20,122 nt of DNA from NCBI RefSeq assembly GCF_000485595.1, contig NW_014577489.1, forward strand, positions 27,786 to 47,907, read 5' to 3'. The notes beneath the pieces were generated by a model. The model ran no database searches. It was not told where the DNA came from and saw only the letters and a list, made by a program, of their open reading frames with translations. Positions 7,988 through 15,817 of this stretch are shown one piece after another. The position numbers were made by a program, and so were the translations under genes. This DNA is from Priapulus caudatus (lineage: Eukaryota > Priapulida > Priapulimorpha > Priapulimorphida > Priapulidae). Within the stretch, counting starts at the first letter, position 1; each line of letters starts with the position of its first letter.

Positions 7988-8160
7988 GCTATTGACCACC
8001 ACACCATCTGGTGGTCAAAACTGATAATCATCAGTTAGCTTTGAGAAAGCCTCCTGGCAGGAGGCGAAACGTAAGCTGTACGTTTCCAATCTTCACGGTT
8101 GGGTAACATTTAACTCTGTTATATATATTAGTCTACCAACCGAATAAACTTATTTAATGA
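7988..8160 (+). mobile_element. structured 3' UTR of the Penelope-like element
   Basis: After the stop come four hairpins in a row. They are TTGACCACCA/TGGTGGTCAA (7992-8018, loop 7 nt), AACTGAT/ATCAGTT (8019-8036), GCCTCCT/AGGAGGC (8049-8065, loop GGC) and GAAACGTA/TACGTTTC (8066-8086, loop AGCTG). An AATAAA lies at 8143-8148. From published work, Penelope-like elements can carry hammerhead ribozymes whose core is CUGANGA, stem II, GAAA. Here stem II (8049-8065) followed by GAAAC is present. The CUGANGA part is degraded to TTGAGAA (8041-8047). Confidence 0.6.
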
Positions 8161-8165
8161 AAACG

Positions 8166-8192
8166 ATTGTTGTTGTTGTTGTTGTTGTTGTT
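8166..8192 (+). repeat. (TTG)n trinucleotide microsatellite
   Basis: About nine TTG units lie just past the Penelope-like 3' end. They could be a terminal repeat of the insertion or a target-site microsatellite. Confidence 0.9.
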
Positions 8193-8516
8193 CCTGTACT
8201 TTTGGGTGTTTACCTTCCATCTCCTGCCTCAACTCTCACCCACCTCCTTGTTTCTCTCCTACGATTTCCCTCACGCATTTGTGTAGCGTCACAGCTGCCG
8301 CTTTTCTGAGTTATAATATCACCGTTTAGTTGAGGCAGCCTATGGCTATCAGAACCTTTCAAAACGCATCATGCGCCTTGGGTGAACCTCGCTTCAAACA
8401 ATGAGACAGCCGCGCAAATACTTCCGTGAGCAATTTCACGGGCATAGCAAGCAGTAATCGTGTCACAAGAATTGTTATTCGCATGAGCTAACGTGAGACA
8501 ACACTCAAACATACAA
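8193..8516. other. unassigned DNA
   Basis: A pyrimidine-rich stretch to about 8280 is followed by mixed-sequence DNA. No frame, RNA gene or repeat is recognised. Confidence 0.55.
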
Positions 8517-8576
8517 ACACAGATAGAGAAGTATAGACACAGCTATAGAAATACAAACACAGCTAGAGAAGTACAG
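8517..8576 (+). repeat. three-copy 20-bp minisatellite
   Basis: ACACAGATAGAGAAGTATAG (8517-8536), ACACAGCTATAGAAATACAA (8537-8556) and ACACAGCTAGAGAAGTACAG (8557-8576) are clear diverged copies of one 20-bp unit. Confidence 0.9.
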
Positions 8577-8629
8577 ACGAGTAGAGATGGCAAGAGCCGG
8601 ATGGGATGTACAGAACAAATTCTACCACA

Positions 8630-8743
8630 GACACACACTAGACACGCATACACGCATGCACGCACGCACGAGCACGCACGCACGCACACACACACCAGAC
8701 ACACAACTCACTCACTCACTCACTTACTCACTTACTCACTCAC
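8630..8743 (+). repeat. compound microsatellite (CACG)n-(CA)n-(CACT)n
   Basis: Tracts of CACG and CA are followed by CACT with two CTTA variants (8706-8743). The CACT tract stops exactly where copy A of the long duplication begins. The same arrangement is found before copy B. Confidence 0.93.
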
Positions 8744-9778
8744 TGCCCCAGATTCCCAAATTAGTTGCGTTGTCACCCGGTATAACATGAATGACGTCTT
8801 AACTAACTTTCGTATAGGTTGATACGTTTACGTGGAGTTGCAAGGTTATCGTCTCTGCCAATCAATCGCATATCTATGGAAAAAATATTTGTTAATCCGC
8901 GAATGCAATGCAGCCTTCCGCTACAGGCACTACCTGAGCAAATATCTGGCTTACAGCATCGTACGGGCAATAAACCACGTGGATTTCTGTTGCCGTCCTA
9001 ATAAAGCCAATAAATGTTGGTTTACAAGCATGAAAGACGTCGTGACGTGATACGTAAATTCCAGCGCACGATTTTTTACAGCCATCCGAAAGAAAAAAAA
9101 CGCTGCGAGAGAGAAGTGTCGTGAATGCGCAGTGACGGATGAGGTTAAAAATCGACCGCATTTACCAAGGGACGGAGTAATGAAAACGGATGTTGATGTA
9201 CGGCTGCGACGTAATATGAAATCTTTTCTTCAAATTTTCTTTTCTTTTTTTCTATATTTAACCTGTAGATGGCGCACCATACGCATTTCAACCTTGTACG
9301 TATCCGAGGCAAAATAGTGTGAATCTGAGGTTCGCTTTGGAAAAATTGTTAAATTTTATCGTGTTATCCTTCTTGATTTTGTATTTATAAATTGGAACAG
9401 TTTTTATCAATAAAACCTTATTGATTTTTTGAAAAAGCTGTGGATCGTTTCCAGGATCTCCACGCATAAGCGATCTTTAAAATGCACCGACAGGAAATAC
9501 ACCGAATGTCATAGCCTGAATTGCATTATTCACGTCTAATTAATTTAAATTAACGTTGGTTTTAACTGTTAAATAACGTTTACACGTTTAAATAAACTCG
9601 AAGTTGTTTAAATTAAATTGATTACACTTATCCGGTATAAATGACAAACCGTGACATAGTAATGAGTGGATTTGAACCTGTTTCGTTATTATTAAAACTG
9701 TTAATAATCGAGTTTCTTCCATTTATACTTAAACCCATTGTTAATTAACATTACAGATTCATCTGATTTTCGAAAAGC
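8744..9778 (+). repeat. long direct duplication, copy A (~1.04 kb)
   Basis: From TGCCCCAGATT to CGAAAAGC this segment matches 17098-18173 along its whole length in the same orientation and order. Differences are mostly single-base insertions or deletions. It holds CRE-like TGACGT sites (8790 region and 9036-9055), AATAAA motifs near 8998, 9009 and 9409, and TTTAAATTAA-rich sequence towards the end. Open frames in copy A (for example 9132-9317) are broken in copy B, so coding function is not supported. It is probably a dispersed repeat of unknown class or a local segmental duplication. Confidence 0.93.
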
Positions 9779-9951
9779 ACGCTCTCTCTTTCTCTATCGC
9801 TCTTTTTCTATCACTCGCTCTCTCTCGTCGGCGACAGATTTCAGCATGATTCTACGCCGACACGCCAGTTACGAGTTCTATCGCCTTGATTCCGCTCTAT
9901 TCTGTCTTATACTGGTCTATCCCGCCTTATTTCTGATATATTCTGTCAATT
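9779..9951. other. CT-rich junction and unassigned DNA
   Basis: Directly after copy A the sequence becomes CT-rich (9779-9831). Repeated TCTA-type motifs (GTTCTATCGCC, GCTCTATTCTG, GTCTATCCCG) follow at intervals of about 22-24 bp between 9873 and 9930. No gene is seen. Confidence 0.5.
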
Positions 9952-10022
9952 CAGTACATGTATTTGTATTTGAATTACATGCAGTAACGCTTTTATAATC
10001 ATAATAATAATAATAATAGTAA
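9952..10022 (+). mobile_element. retroposon-like 3' tail with (ATA)n, copy 2
   Basis: This block matches 5373-5411 with three differences over about 39 bases and then runs into an ATA/TAA microsatellite. Both copies have the same orientation. The shared tail and unrelated upstream sequence suggest two insertions of one family. Confidence 0.6.
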
Positions 10023-10062
10023 TATTTTACAGTTTAGATGAAAGCACGTACGCTTATACTTA

Positions 10063-10139
10063 TACACGTAACTAAACAACAAACAAAACACGTAACTAAC
10101 AAATGTAAACACGTAAACAACAACACGTAACTAACAAAC
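10063..10139 (+). repeat. degenerate CACGTAACTAACAAA tandem repeat
   Basis: Four imperfect units of about 15-22 bp, each containing ACACGTAA followed by CTAACAAA- or ACAACA-type sequence. Confidence 0.75.
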
Positions 10140-10481
10140 TAGCAGAGTTACTTTACTATCGCGAAGTGAGAAGCGTTACCAGCCGAGCTTGACCAAAGCA
10201 TCTCGTTCTTCCGCCATTCAAATTTAAATTGAGATCCGTACGAAACGGAGTATGACAGTGTGAATGCCGAATGAAGTACCGTGGATTTACGAGAACGCAA
10301 TAAGTTGTTTTTTGGAATCGTTTTAAACAGACCGAGTGGCACGGCAAAGCTTTAGCCGTTATCGTAAACAGCTTTTCTCTCCTTTCGTCAGCATCGTCAC
10401 GGCAGATCATGCGTGCGTGCTTCAGTATACTTTAGTACGTTTAGTACGTTTTACATATAGTATGACACTGTCGCCACATCG

Positions 10482-10484
<3 letters not shown>
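10140..10484. other. unassigned DNA
   Basis: No supported gene. Minus-strand frames at 10148-10410 have no recognisable similarity. A short TTAGTACGTT repeat occurs twice at 10432-10450. Confidence 0.5.
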
Positions 10485-10522
<38 letters not shown>

Positions 10523-10699
10523 GCGCGCGCACACATGCATACACGCACGCACGCACCACGCACGAACGCACGTACACACGAACGAAAGCACGCCCACACG
10601 CCCGAACACACGTATACGCACGACCAGTCAAAAACGCACGCACGCCCGAGCAATCAAACGTATGCATACACGCACACACGAACACAAACACAAACACAT

Positions 10700-10769
<70 letters not shown>

Positions 10770-10790
10770 GCACGTACGCACGCTCACGTA
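10485..10790 (+). repeat. compound microsatellite (AT)n-(CG/GCAC)n-(CA)n-(CGCA)n
   Basis: (AT)n at 10485-10519 passes into CG and CACG variants. A less regular GAACG/CACG-rich stretch follows to about 10700, then a pure (CA)27 tract at 10711-10764 and CGCA units. The alternating purine-pyrimidine composition favours Z-DNA. Long frames across it (Thr-His repeats) are artefacts. Confidence 0.95.
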
Positions 10791-11600
10791 CTCACCAGCT
10801 CATTATTCCTGGCTAGCATTTCTGATTACATCATGAATAGCCTTTAACAGTCAACAAACCGACGCTCCAAATTTTATAATAACGACTCCATATTATAAAC
10901 CCATTTAATATTTTGCATTTTGCTGATGCTGACAGAGAAAATAATATTGTGTTCGATAATAAATGGTACTCAGCGCGTGCCCCGAGTTGGCCTTGGCGTT
11001 GGAGCAATGTTGTGTCTTAATTAGAAATGTCTGTGCATCATCGTAGCGGCACCATACCGGCACCTTACACTGCATGGGTGTGACTTCATCCTCTCTCATT
11101 AATCTATTGCACCAATTGCTCTTACTGTCTTAAGTTTACGTTAACACAAATTTCTGTCGATAATATCTACTCCCATATTCGGAATACTATAGATGTTCCT
11201 CCCTATTCTCCTTTGGGCTCGATTTGGCTTCTAATATTCCAATCTCCCGTGCTCACTTACTCTACATGCACTCATCTACCACTCGTTCCCCACGACCAAC
11301 ACGTGCATTCCACGCCGGCCTCACACACTGCTTCCTGAGGTTGGCCCGCATTTTATACACCTCACGTATTTAATTAATGACTTGAGAGCCAATTATGCGT
11401 CATTAAGCACGCGCGCAAGCTCGTTTAATATTGTTTCTAATAAGTTTCCGAGTTGCGTATTCGTGCGTGCGTGGGCGCGCGCGCAATATTTATTCGCGGA
11501 TGAAAAAAAAAATATCGCGCGACTTCACACAGCTTCAGGGAGATTGTCGCAAAGCCGAACAAAATTAAAGGAGGAGAAATCGACTCACGCCTCGTTAATA
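10791..11600. other. unassigned DNA, partly CpG-rich
   Basis: No exon or RNA gene is recognised. Between about 11365 and 11520, AT-rich homeodomain-like motifs (TTAATTAATGAC and CCAATTA) alternate with CG-rich alternating tracts (GCGCGCGCGC near 11476). This could be regulatory, but nothing in the sequence proves it. Confidence 0.45.
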
Positions 11601-11606
11601 GATCAT

Positions 11607-11638
11607 GCCGCTGCTGCTGCTGCTGCTGCCGCCGCCGT
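11607..11638 (+). repeat. (GCT)n/(GCC)n trinucleotide repeat
   Basis: Six to seven GCT/CTG units pass into GCC units. The frame gives poly-Ala on the plus strand or poly-Gln/Arg on the minus strand. Neither frame has a recognisable protein around it. Confidence 0.9.
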
Positions 11639-11685
11639 GGCGAAGCGGAGATCCGCCGATTAAACACGAGAGACGCATACAGTGC

Positions 11686-11721
11686 GCTCGCTCGCTCACT
11701 CACTCACTCACTCACTCACTC
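11686..11721 (+). repeat. (CTCG)n-(CTCA)n microsatellite
   Basis: A short tetranucleotide tract in which CTCG units convert to CTCA. It is of the same CTCA type as the long array at 15.9-17.1 kb. Confidence 0.93.
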
Positions 11722-11775
11722 GAATTTTAGGAGAAACACCGGGGACAAACTGCGTCCCGACCTGAGAAGTAGGCC

Positions 11776-11897
11776 TATATAAATCTCTCGCTCTTTCTCT
11801 TTCTCCCCCTCTCTCTCTCTCTTTCCTTTTCCTCTCTCTCTCTATCTCTTTCTCTCTTCTTCTCTCTCCTCTCTCTCTCTCTCCTCTCTCTCTCGTC
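11776..11897 (+). repeat. CT-rich tract, preceded by a TATATAAA box-like motif
   Basis: About 110 bases of almost pure pyrimidine (CT with TTT and CCC interruptions), starting at 11784. TATATAAA at 11776-11783 lies immediately before it. A TATA-like motif followed by pyrimidine-rich DNA can look like a core promoter. No transcript-like sequence follows, so the repeat explanation is preferred. Confidence 0.85.
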
Positions 11898-12128
11898 TAT
11901 ATAATATATATATATATGATATATATTATATATATAATTATATATATAGTACCAGGGCAAAACTGAGACATAATAACATTGACATAATAATAATTTATGA
12001 TAAAATATATAATATAATCAATAAATAAATAGATAGATAGATATATAAAGATTTATTATATATTATATATAATATATATATATATATATTATATATATAT
12101 AATATATATATGTATAATATACATATAC
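11898..12128. repeat. AT-rich microsatellite with palindromes and (GATA)n
   Basis: Long TA/ATATTA runs (11898-11948 and 12052-12128) surround a short AGATAGATAGATA tract near 12030. Most of it is self-complementary and would extrude as hairpins. Confidence 0.93.
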
Positions 12129-12354
12129 ATGCTTTTTTGGTCTTCACTACACTCACTCGACCTAGCCACTGGCAGCACACTCAGGACCCGACACGGTGGT
12201 TGAAAGCCTCAAGGTCTCCAGGTTACACAGAGCTCTGGTAGATAGGGGTATCTCAGGGACATGTTCGTACAGTCTGTGTCCTCCCCGCTATCACATTCGA
12301 TTGGAGCATCCTTAGTCGACGGTCATTTATTATTTATTTCTACATGAGCGCCCC
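12129..12354. other. unassigned unique-looking DNA
   Basis: Balanced base composition and no open frame of note. It could be the interior or flank of the LTR-like segment that follows. Confidence 0.4.
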
Positions 12355-12592
12355 TGTTCGACCACCCCTGGCAGAGCTTTTAGGGTAAAACGACGAACGA
12401 TGCGTCACTATGTTGATAAGGTCTCATCACTCAGATTCCAAGGCCAGGTGCGGCGGGTGTTATATCAGAAAAGCCTTCGAAAGCCAGGTTCAGTGACCAA
12501 ACGAGCAGCAGTGTATACAGCGAACGAACGAGCGTCGCGTACTTACTAATAAACATCTATGTGCGACGATACTCCATGACAATATCCTCACA
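12355..12592 (+). mobile_element. possible solo LTR
   Basis: The segment starts TGTTCGACC and can be ended at CCTCACA, giving TG...CA ends about 238 bp apart. Inside, in the expected order, are a TATA-like motif (12461-12467), AGCAGCAGTG followed by a CGAACGAACGAG stretch, and AATAAA (12548-12553). No 5-bp target duplication, primer-binding site or second LTR was found. The call rests on layout alone. Confidence 0.3.
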
Positions 12593-12772
12593 CGCTCACC
12601 CACGTTTCACTTTTTCAAGAGAAAAAATAATTTACAATAAGTGAAAACAGAACTACGGAACGATACCTGCACATCCCAACAACGCCCCGGCCACTCATCA
12701 CAGCGAAAAAAGAAGTTTCAACTGGAAGACAAGAACTTACGGACGAATATCCTACACAGTCCCACAACGCAT
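12593..12772. other. spacer before hAT-like element
   Basis: No feature is recognised. The last bases (GCAT at 12769-12772) are repeated just beyond the right end of the following element at 13978-13981. Confidence 0.5.
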
Positions 12773-13977
12773 CAGGGCGGATCCAGGGGGGGGTGGCCAG
12801 GGGGTGCGCAAACCCCCCCCCCCTAAAATTTTGAAGTTGCCCTTTCTTTTCTGGCCCACGGAATTTTATTCTCTCCAATTTTTAAAAAACTAATATACGT
12901 TTTTTAAGCACGAAAAAATACTGAAGAAATAAGTTGATGTTCGAGGCAGTTTTTTTAGGGGAACGGGGGCCGACCGACATTGTTTTCTGAGCGCTGCGAC
13001 AGATCGCCGCCAGGCTTGCAACCACCGTTGATTGCTTTGTTATTACGACTGGTACCTCCTGTAATAACGCCCCTCCTAATTTTTGGCTTCAAGTAATTCA
13101 TTCTGAATATGTTTCGATGCTTATCTATTGCATTTTTTTACTTAAAACGTACGTTAGTAGTTACTATTACTATATTCTCGTCTGGCAAAGCCCACGTCAT
13201 ATTGTCTAAATTTGTGTGAAAAGTAATACTACTGGGCTACAGGGCATGTACAGGGGGGGGGTGTCCAGGGTCCGGCACCCTCCTGCTCGCGCGAGGAAAC
13301 GCATCTGAGGCGGGTCTAATTTCAAAATTTTTCGGGGGAGGGCGCCCCAGCTTCCCGCCCCCTTCGGGGTGCTCCCGAGTTTGGTACGGGTTGTACCCCT
13401 CCCCCCTGCTACAAACCGTACACGCCCTCTGTGGCAAGAGTAATACTGGAGTTATGTTTTAAGAAGTATAATATATCAGTCGTCGTTGAAATTCCAGTTG
13501 AAGTCTGAAGTTTTATAGTAATAATGAGTAAATGATGAAACGGAAAGCATATAAATTAGTACATGTAATGATTAAATTCTTCTTTGTAATAAAAGTGTGT
13601 TCAATCCATATCACAGTTTGTTTCACCGTTCGTATTTTGTCGCTCTGATGTGCAGTTAATTTCAAACAACGTTGATGGGTTTTGTGGCTTTGTGGATTTT
13701 GTCCTTGTACTCGGCATGTCTGTTTCATTGGCTATGACAAGACTTGAAGTTACAAAGATTTCGTTCATATGCTCTGAAAATGCCATAAAAAGGAGTCTGA
13801 TTTTTAAAATTTTCCGGGGCGAGGTCCCCCGACCCCCCACCGGTTCCATTCGCACCCAGCGGTCTCGCGCACGAGCGCCGGCGCAGCCGCGCTTCAGTTG
13901 CCCCTAACAAAAATCTCAAAAGTGCCCTTTCGCCCCTGCACGCCCCCCTCCTAGACAAAATCCTGCATCTGCCCTTG
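12773..13977 (+). mobile_element. hAT-like non-autonomous element with nested insertion
   Basis: The left end reads CAGGGCGGATCCAGG (12773-12787). The reverse complement of the right end reads CAAGGGCAGATGCAGG (13962-13977). They match with two substitutions and one indel and are followed inside by G-runs and C-runs respectively. The total is 1205 bp, or about 1.0 kb without the nested element at 13231-13438. Minus-strand frames such as 13601-13855 have no recognised transposase motif. Only GCAT (4 bp) is shared by the two flanks, not the 8 bp expected for hAT, so the borders or the family may be slightly off. The same terminus type is present at 3878. Confidence 0.6.
13222..13447 (+). mobile_element. 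nested MITE with flanking 9-bp direct repeat
   Basis: AGTAATACT occurs at 13222-13230 and again at 13439-13447, flanking a 208-bp insert (13231-13438). Near the ends are CAGGGCATGTACAGG (13240-13254) and, on the complement of the right side, CAGAGGGCGTGTACGG (13416-13431). These pair as imperfect inverted repeats. The interior is GC-rich (GGGAGGGCGCCCC) and lacks a reading frame. An 8-bp target duplication is expected for hAT elements and would be contained in this repeat. Confidence 0.6.
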
Positions 13978-14198
13978 GCATCGTCCACTCATCCAGTGAA
14001 AAAACTAAATTTAACGTGAAAAAAACAACAGAGAAGCCGCAGCAGTGATGATGCGTGTTTTACAATCATCTTCCGTTGCATCTGTGTTCTATAGGTAATT
14101 GCATTTTCGTGTTAGAATTATAATACGGATTATAAGGCGTAATGAGGGAGGGAGTACAGACCGACGGGAAACGTGCCGGATTCGACACGTAGGCGGAT
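13978..14198. other. unassigned spacer
   Basis: Nothing is recognised, apart from a first degenerate unit of the following minisatellite near 14173-14190. Confidence 0.5.
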
Positions 14199-14345
14199 GT
14201 GCCGGATCCGCGCATGCGCTCCCCGGATTCGGACACGTACGGTCGTGCCGGATCGGCATGCGTCTCCCCTGATTCGACACGTACGGTGTGCCGGATCCGG
14301 CATGCGTCTCCCCGGATTCGACACGTACAGTGTCTCGGATCCTAC
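14199..14345 (+). repeat. ~43-bp minisatellite with palindromic GGATCC core
   Basis: Units start with GTGCCGG at 14199, 14245 and 14288, with a diverged GTGTCTCGG start at 14330. Lengths are 46, 43 and 42 bp. Each full unit holds TGCCGGATCCGGCA or a close variant, a 14-bp perfect palindrome in the 14288 copy, followed by TGCGTCTCCCCGGATTCG and ACACGTACGG. A partial unit precedes at about 14173. No reading frame is shared between units. Confidence 0.9.
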
Positions 14346-14476
14346 ACACGCCGTGTGCGAAGGCACCGCGAGTGTGACGTCGACAGAATAACGCGGCAAT
14401 ACTGAAATTGTCGGCAACTCGAGAGATGTGCGGCCAAGCGTAATGCGTTACGAAGTATTACGTGCTGCGGGAAGTC

Positions 14477-15515
14477 GATCAGCTTTTCATGCGGTCTGGC
14501 TAAAAGCCGTAGCTACAGCTAACGCATCTAGCCTAATCTCTCTCTCTATTCTCCTTCTCTGCTCTCACTCGTCTCTCATCTCTCACTGCGCGCGCTCTCC
14601 ACTGCCTTCTCTCTCTCGCTCTATCATTCCCTATCAGCTTGTTCATACGCCTGCGTCACAGCCGTAGCTCAGCATCGTAGTACCGTAACTCCTCTCTATC
14701 TCCTCTATCTCCCTCTGCTTCTCTCTCTATCTCTCTCCCTCTCGCGTCTCTCTCTCTCTCTAATTCTCTCTCTCTCTCTCTCTCACGCGCCGCGCTCCCC
14801 ACTCTCGTGTCTCTCCTCTCTTCCTCTCTCCTCCTCTCTCTCTGCTCTCCTTCACCCCCCTATCAGCTTCTCATGCGGTCTGGCGTCACAAGCCGTAAAC
14901 TACAGCTATCGCATCTAGCCTAACTCTGCTCTCCTATCGCACTCTCTCTCACTCTCTCTCTCGCCTCTCCTCATCCTCATCGCGCGCGCTCTCACCCTCT
15001 CCTCTCTCTCTCTCTCTCTCGCTCTTCATCTCTCTTATCAGCTTCTCATGCGGGTCTGCGCGTCACAACTCAGCCGTGCTCACAGCCATCGTATGTAGCA
15101 TAATCTTCTGTCGATCTCTATCCTCCTCTGTCTCTCTCTCTCTCTCTTCTTCCCTCCCTCCTCTCTCTCTCTTCTCTCTCTGCTTTCTCTTCTCTTTTTC
15201 TCCTCTCTCCTCTCTCACTTTCTTCTCTCACTTCTTCTCTTCTCTGTTCACGCGCGCGCGGCTCGCTCCTATCTTCCTCTCTCTCTCTTTCATCCCTCCT
15301 ATATCAGCTTCTCATGCGGTCTGGCGTCTACAGCCGCAACTGCAGCTATCGCATCTAGCATAAATCTCTCTCTACTCCACTCTCTTCTCTCGCATCTCTC
15401 TCCTCTCTCTCCTCTCTCTCGCTCTCTCTCTCTCTCGCCTCTCTCTCTCTCTCTCTCTCTTCGATCATCTGCTCTCTCTCCTCTTCCTCTCCATCTCTCC
15501 TTCTCTCTCACTCTT

Positions 15516-15556
<41 letters not shown>

Positions 15557-15635
15557 CTTCATCCCCTTATCAGCTTCTCATGCGGTCTTGGCCGTCACAA
15601 TCAGCACGTTTGCTACAGCCATCGTTGTAGCATAA
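14477..15635 (+). repeat. six-copy satellite: ~60-bp core alternating with CT-rich tracts
   Basis: The core starts TATCAGCTTCTCATGCGG and ends GCATCTAGCATAA. It occurs at 14477-14536, 14632-14690, 14861-14923, 15036-15103, 15302-15363 and 15568-15635. Between cores lie 95-200 bases of CT-rich DNA containing a CGCGCGCGCTCTC-like island (about 14588, 14784, 14980, 15250 and 15646). Start-to-start distances are 155, 229, 175, 266 and 266 bp, because the CT-rich part varies. The cores differ from one another largely by one-base indels. No coding function is supported. Confidence 0.92.
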
Positions 15636-15817
15636 TTCTCTCTTCTCGCGCGCGCTCTCGTCGTCCGCTCTCTTGTTCTCTTCTCTCTATTGCCTCTCTC
15701 TCTCTCTCTATCCCCTCTTCTCCCATCCTCTCTCAGTCCCCCTCTCACTTCGCTCTCTCTCTTGGTCGCGCGCTTCTTTCAATTCTCGCACTTATCGAGT
15801 CTCTTTTAGCATCTTCC
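15636..15817 (+). repeat. CT-rich low-complexity tract
   Basis: Continuation of the CT-rich spacers with two CG islands (15645 and 15765), but without a further core copy. Confidence 0.85.

Noticed and set aside
9132-9317. 61-codon frame with a hydrophobic middle inside copy A
   Set aside because: Copy B has frameshifts in the same place and no equivalent frame, so coding selection is not supported.
10336-10836. 166-codon frame through the AT/CG/CA microsatellite
   Set aside because: Repeat-derived Thr-His and Arg-Thr periodicity with no recognisable domain.
10905-11099. 64-codon minus-strand frame beginning MREDEVTP
   Set aside because: No family similarity, no splice-site support and ordinary length for chance.
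13601-13855. Minus-strand 84-codon frame inside the hAT-like element
   Set aside because: No transposase or zinc-finger motif is visible. The first part is just the translated GC-rich element end. Kept only as part of the transposon description.
14477-15635. CRISPR-like alternation of repeats and spacers
   Set aside because: Cores are about 60 bp and degenerate. Spacers are CT-rich, similar to each other and vary about twofold in length. The context is eukaryotic, and no cas genes are present.
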